This document shows, piece after piece, positions 63,442 to 64,000 of a stretch of DNA of 64,000 nucleotides. This stretch comes from an uncultured Opitutia bacterium (GTDB lineage: Bacteria > Verrucomicrobiota > Verrucomicrobiia > Opitutales > Opitutaceae). How positions within the stretch are numbered: the first letter of the stretch is position 1; every line of letters starts with the position of its first letter. Position numbers and translations under genes: made by a program. Location of the stretch: the NCBI GenBank assembly GCA_903900845.1, contig CAIUOU010000167.1, positions 1 to 64,000 on the forward strand, in the 5' to 3' direction. The notes under the pieces were generated by a model. The model was not told the origin of the DNA and did not search any database. It saw nothing but the letters and a program-made list of their open reading frames with translations.

Positions 63442-64000
63442 TCAACCCGCCTGATCGGCGAACCGGGCGATTTTCACCACCGAGTATTCTTCCTCAGCCG
63501 CGCCGGTCTTCACCCGCACCGCGTCGCCCGCCTTCCGGCCGAGCAGGGCGGCGCCCAGCGCGGTCTTGTACGAGATGATGTGGCGATCGGGATCACCGTC
63601 CCAAGCCCCGAGGATGGTGTAGGTGGTGGAGGTTCCAGAGGTCGCGTTGCGCACGTCGACGACGGTACCGACGCCGACCTGATCGGTGGATGCGTCCTTG
63701 AAGTCGGTCACACGGGCCCGGGCGAGATCGCGCTCCAGCTGGGCCTTCTGCGCCATGAGCACGCTCTGGTCCTGCTTGGCCATCTTGAACTCCGAGTTCT
63801 CGCGCAGGTCGCCGTGCTCGCGCGCGGCGGCGATCGCCTTGGAGTTCTCCGGAATCTTCTTGGAGACGATCGTCTCGTACTCCTCACGCTTGCGGTCGTA
63901 GCTGCCGCGCGAAACAAGCAGCTGCTCTTCGCGACCCTCGGCCTCCGCCGCCACCAGCGACTGGATGGTGGGGAAGATCTTGATGAAGCGCGCGAGCAGC
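63442..64000 (-). CDS. greA: transcription elongation factor GreA-type C-terminal region (gene truncated by window edge)
   Basis: IPENSKAIAAAREHGDLRENSEFKMAKQDQSVLMAQKAQLERDLARARV; frame remains open to 64000 (LLARFIKIFPTIQSLVAAEAEGREEQLLV...), so a longer protein is implied. Confidence 0.88.
   Translation of the reverse strand, partial: LLARFIKIFPTIQSLVAAEAEGREEQLLVSRGSYDRKREEYETIVSKKIPENSKAIAAAREHGDLRENSEFKMAKQDQSVLMAQKAQLERDLARARVTDFKDASTDQVGVGTVVDVRNATSGTSTTYTILGAWDGDPDRHIISYKTALGAALLGRKAGDAVRVKTGAAEEEYSVVKIARFADQAG

Overview
High-GC bacterial chromosome window, most likely Verrucomicrobiota and probably Opitutaceae-like. The lineage call is inferred from gene content: PSD1/DUF1501 proteins, a TonB receptor with an N-terminal 'VVTLSPFTVS' motif, many sulfatases and DUF1080 proteins, and a long PVC-type GreA. 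No tRNA, rRNA, CRISPR array, prophage or transposase was recognised. About 50 CDSs are supported. They include (i) a carbohydrate-active region (TonB receptor, Tat-exported Gfo/Idh oxidoreductase, DUF1501, PSD1, sulfatases, GH106-like, BNR sialidase-like, esterase), (ii) a second Tat/DUF1080/isomerase/oxidoreductase cluster resembling a 3-keto-glycoside cleavage pathway, (iii) housekeeping genes (trpA, leuA, htpG, clpP, infC, proA, sufU, floA, greA), and (iv) a four-gene MacB-like efflux operon. The items most worth a second look are: a CnrYXH-like ECF sigma / small TM protein / LTxxQ periplasmic-sensor module; a vapBC locus with two tandem operators 33 bp apart; an in-frame CPBP protease-ProA ORF with no stop between the modules; an OxyR-like 24-bp dyad upstream of a LysR regulator that lacks the canonical OxyR cysteines; an adenylate-kinase-like protein with an unassigned C-terminal domain; and the exported DUF1080/oxidoreductase cluster. 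I did not find one unambiguous new defence or mobile system. All family calls come from reading translated motifs; no database search was run.
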